Positions 5,866-7,462 of a DNA stretch of 7,462 bases are shown here, in pieces. The stretch's first letter is position 1, and every line of letters starts with the position of its first letter. Under the pieces are notes generated by a model. It was not told the origin of the DNA, did no database searches, and saw only the letters and a program-made list of their open reading frames with translations. Both the position numbers and the translations under genes were made by a program. Source of the stretch: DASYAN01 sp036501345 (GTDB lineage Bacteria > Chloroflexota > Ktedonobacteria > Ktedonobacterales > Ktedonobacteraceae). The stretch lies in NCBI GenBank assembly GCA_036501345.1, contig DASYAN010000309.1, forward strand, positions 1 to 7,462. The letters are read 5' to 3'.

Positions 5866-5883
5866 TTCCCTAAAAAGGGGGAA
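5866..5883 (+). promoter_or_regulatory. Kinase ribosome binding site in a possible weak hairpin
   Basis: The purine run AAGGGGGAAG ends two bases before the kinase ATG at 5887 and is a strong ribosome binding site. TTCCC at 5866-5870 can pair with GGGAA at 5879-5883, which would partly mask it. The stem is only about 5 bp, so any regulatory effect is speculative. Confidence 0.35.
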
Positions 5884-5886
5884 GTT

Positions 5887-7462
5887 ATGACCGACCGCGT
5901 GGGACAGCGGCTAGATACCTACCAGCTTATCCGCTTATTGGGAACTGGCAGCTTTGGTGAAGTCTACTTGGCAGAGCATGTCTATCGTAAAAATCGGGTT
6001 GCTGTCAAAGTGTTGCCACAGTTGGCTGATAGCGATCTTCAAAGTTTTCTCAATGAAGCTCGCTCTGTTCGGCTAAAGCATCCTCACATTGTACAAGTTC
6101 GCGATTTTGGTGTAGATAAAGATAATCATGTGCCGTTTATTGTGATGGATTATGCTCCCCATGGCACACTAAGACAACGTTATCCTAAGGGAACGCATCT
6201 CCCCATCGCTTCGATTGTTACCTATGTCGGGCAGATTGCCAGTGCGTTGCAATATGCTCATGATGAACGTCTTATTCATCGTGATATCAAGCCAGAGAAC
6301 CTATTAGTGGGAACTCGAAGCGAAGTGCTAGTAAGCGATTTTGGTATTGCCACCATTGCTCGTAGTTCACGTTCAAGAAGTCTTGTAGAGATGGCAGGCA
6401 CGGTCGCATATATGGCTCCCGAACAAGTACAGGGGAAACCGGATGTGGCTAGCGATCAATACGCTCTGGCGATTATTGTTTATGAGTGGCTTTGTGGAGA
6501 GCGTCCCTTTAATGGCACGCCTATGGAGATTGCGGTTCAGCAGATGGTTACTGCTCCTGCTCCACTGCGTGAAAAAGTTCCGGACCTTTCACCCGAGATT
6601 GAGCAAGTGGTCATGAAGGCACTGGCGAAAGATCCCAAGGATCGCTTTGTGAGTGTGCAAGCATTCGCAGTAGCATTAGAGCAAGCACATGAATGGTACA
6701 GGCTGAGTTTACTGCCTCGTTCTACTGCTGTGCATCCAGTTGTATCTATAGAGCTTCCTAGTGGGCCTGTATCGAAGAGTAGGAAACAAAGACCTTTGTT
6801 GCTTTTAACCCTTGCTTTATCTATACTATTTATTTTCTCCTCTTTTGGAGGTATTTATTATCTTAAGCTTTCGCTACCGGATGTCGATCAAAAGTTTAAC
6901 CATGCTACTTCTCTGATCGATCAAGCTAATCCCGATAAAGATGCTGATGCTGTAGATGCACTCCAGAAACTGGTAGCTGCTCAGAATGATTTACGAAGTG
7001 CCCAGGATCCCTTCTTCACAGGGCCACAAGCTGACAGATTTGTTGCTCTGCAGAACAGTCTTGAGAGCAAGGGAAAACAAGCTATTACGAACTACAATGA
7101 ACACTCATCAATATTCTCTTTATGTAATACGATAGCCAATACAAGCGTTCTTAATTTAACTGGTGCTGGTGGACAATCTCCGCTGATTGCGTCAGTCCAG
7201 CAGGGTCAGACGGTTTCTTCGTATCTGCTGGCTGGTGATTCGAGCCTTTACTTACTCAATGGGCAGAAGAGTCAGAAGACGAAAGCGTCCTTGCCGAATG
7301 GTACTGTGCCGTTTTTGCTTGCCAGTAATGGGCAGCGCCTCTTTGTTGTGACAAAACAGGCAGGTCAGGGCAGTAATACGGTCAGCTATGCTTTGCATGT
7401 CTATAAGCCGGGCGCAAACGGGGCTTTGGCGGATGATAGTAATTCTCCTCGTCCCATCGATG
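5887..7462 (+). CDS. Transmembrane Ser/Thr protein kinase, PknB type, 3' end outside window
   Basis: The first 525 codons are present and the gene continues past the window. Residues 12-270 are a Hanks-type kinase domain: Gly loop LGTGSFGEVY (18-27), AVKVL with Lys41, helix-C Glu57, HRDIKPEN (Asp133), DFG (151-153), and GTVAYMAPEQ with the APE motif (177-179). All catalytic residues are present and the HRD form suggests control by activation-loop phosphorylation. A basic stretch SRKQR precedes one membrane helix (about 303-327), so the kinase domain faces the cytoplasm. Outside lie a charged, probably helical segment (332-405) and then a beta-rich part with repeated YLL/FLL-NGQ strands (about 440-510), which may start a propeller-like sensor. 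No PASTA repeats appear in the visible part. The gene has its own promoter. Its substrate is unknown. Confidence 0.93.
   Translation, partial: MTDRVGQRLDTYQLIRLLGTGSFGEVYLAEHVYRKNRVAVKVLPQLADSDLQSFLNEARSVRLKHPHIVQVRDFGVDKDNHVPFIVMDYAPHGTLRQRYPKGTHLPIASIVTYVGQIASALQYAHDERLIHRDIKPENLLVGTRSEVLVSDFGIATIARSSRSRSLVEMAGTVAYMAPEQVQGKPDVASDQYALAIIVYEWLCGERPFNGTPMEIAVQQMVTAPAPLREKVPDLSPEIEQVVMKALAKDPKDRFVSVQAFAVALEQAHEWYRLSLLPRSTAVHPVVSIELPSGPVSKSRKQRPLLLLTLALSILFIFSSFGGIYYLKLSLPDVDQKFNHATSLIDQANPDKDADAVDALQKLVAAQNDLRSAQDPFFTGPQADRFVALQNSLESKGKQAITNYNEHSSIFSLCNTIANTSVLNLTGAGGQSPLIASVQQGQTVSSYLLAGDSSLYLLNGQKSQKTKASLPNGTVPFLLASNGQRLFVVTKQAGQGSNTVSYALHVYKPGANGALADDSNSPRPID

Overview
The window looks like chromosomal DNA of a soil bacterium of moderate GC content. 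The membrane-anchored PknB-type kinase with a large extracytoplasmic part, the transposon debris and the stand-alone argJ would fit a filamentous Chloroflexota lineage such as Ktedonobacteria. This is inference from gene style and was not tested by any search.

Left part (1-3049, minus strand): one long gene encodes an unusual three-part protein. It has a Cas4/RecB-like nuclease module of the TM0106 type with a four-cysteine Fe-S signature, then a DEDDy RNase H-like exonuclease domain, then an IS66-type DDE transposase. The transposase part is interrupted by a short non-coding element of about 115-117 bp, with 21-bp terminal inverted repeats (one mismatch) and a 9-bp target duplication (one mismatch). 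Insert plus duplication is 126 bp, so the reading frame is kept, but one TAA in the terminal repeat cuts the gene into a 5' part (710-3049) and a 3' part (152-664). Removing it in thought restores a continuous 942-codon protein with all three catalytic acidic residues of the transposase.

Middle part (3050-4344): a decaying stretch. A small minus-strand gene (3377-3563) becomes one open frame if one base is removed. An HD-domain phosphohydrolase gene (3621-4047) is broken by an apparent 2-base deletion and has lost its normal C-terminus. It keeps an extended -10 promoter with a palindrome just downstream. Between it and argJ lie three interlocked inverted-repeat pairs and a possible argJ promoter.

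Right part (4345-7462, plus strand): an intact argJ (ornithine acetyltransferase / N-acetylglutamate synthase) without other arginine genes visible, a 76-codon ORF of unknown function, a near-consensus sigma-70 promoter, and the first 525 codons of a transmembrane Ser/Thr protein kinase that runs off the window. The plus-strand genes look functional. The minus-strand half looks like a mobile-DNA landing zone.
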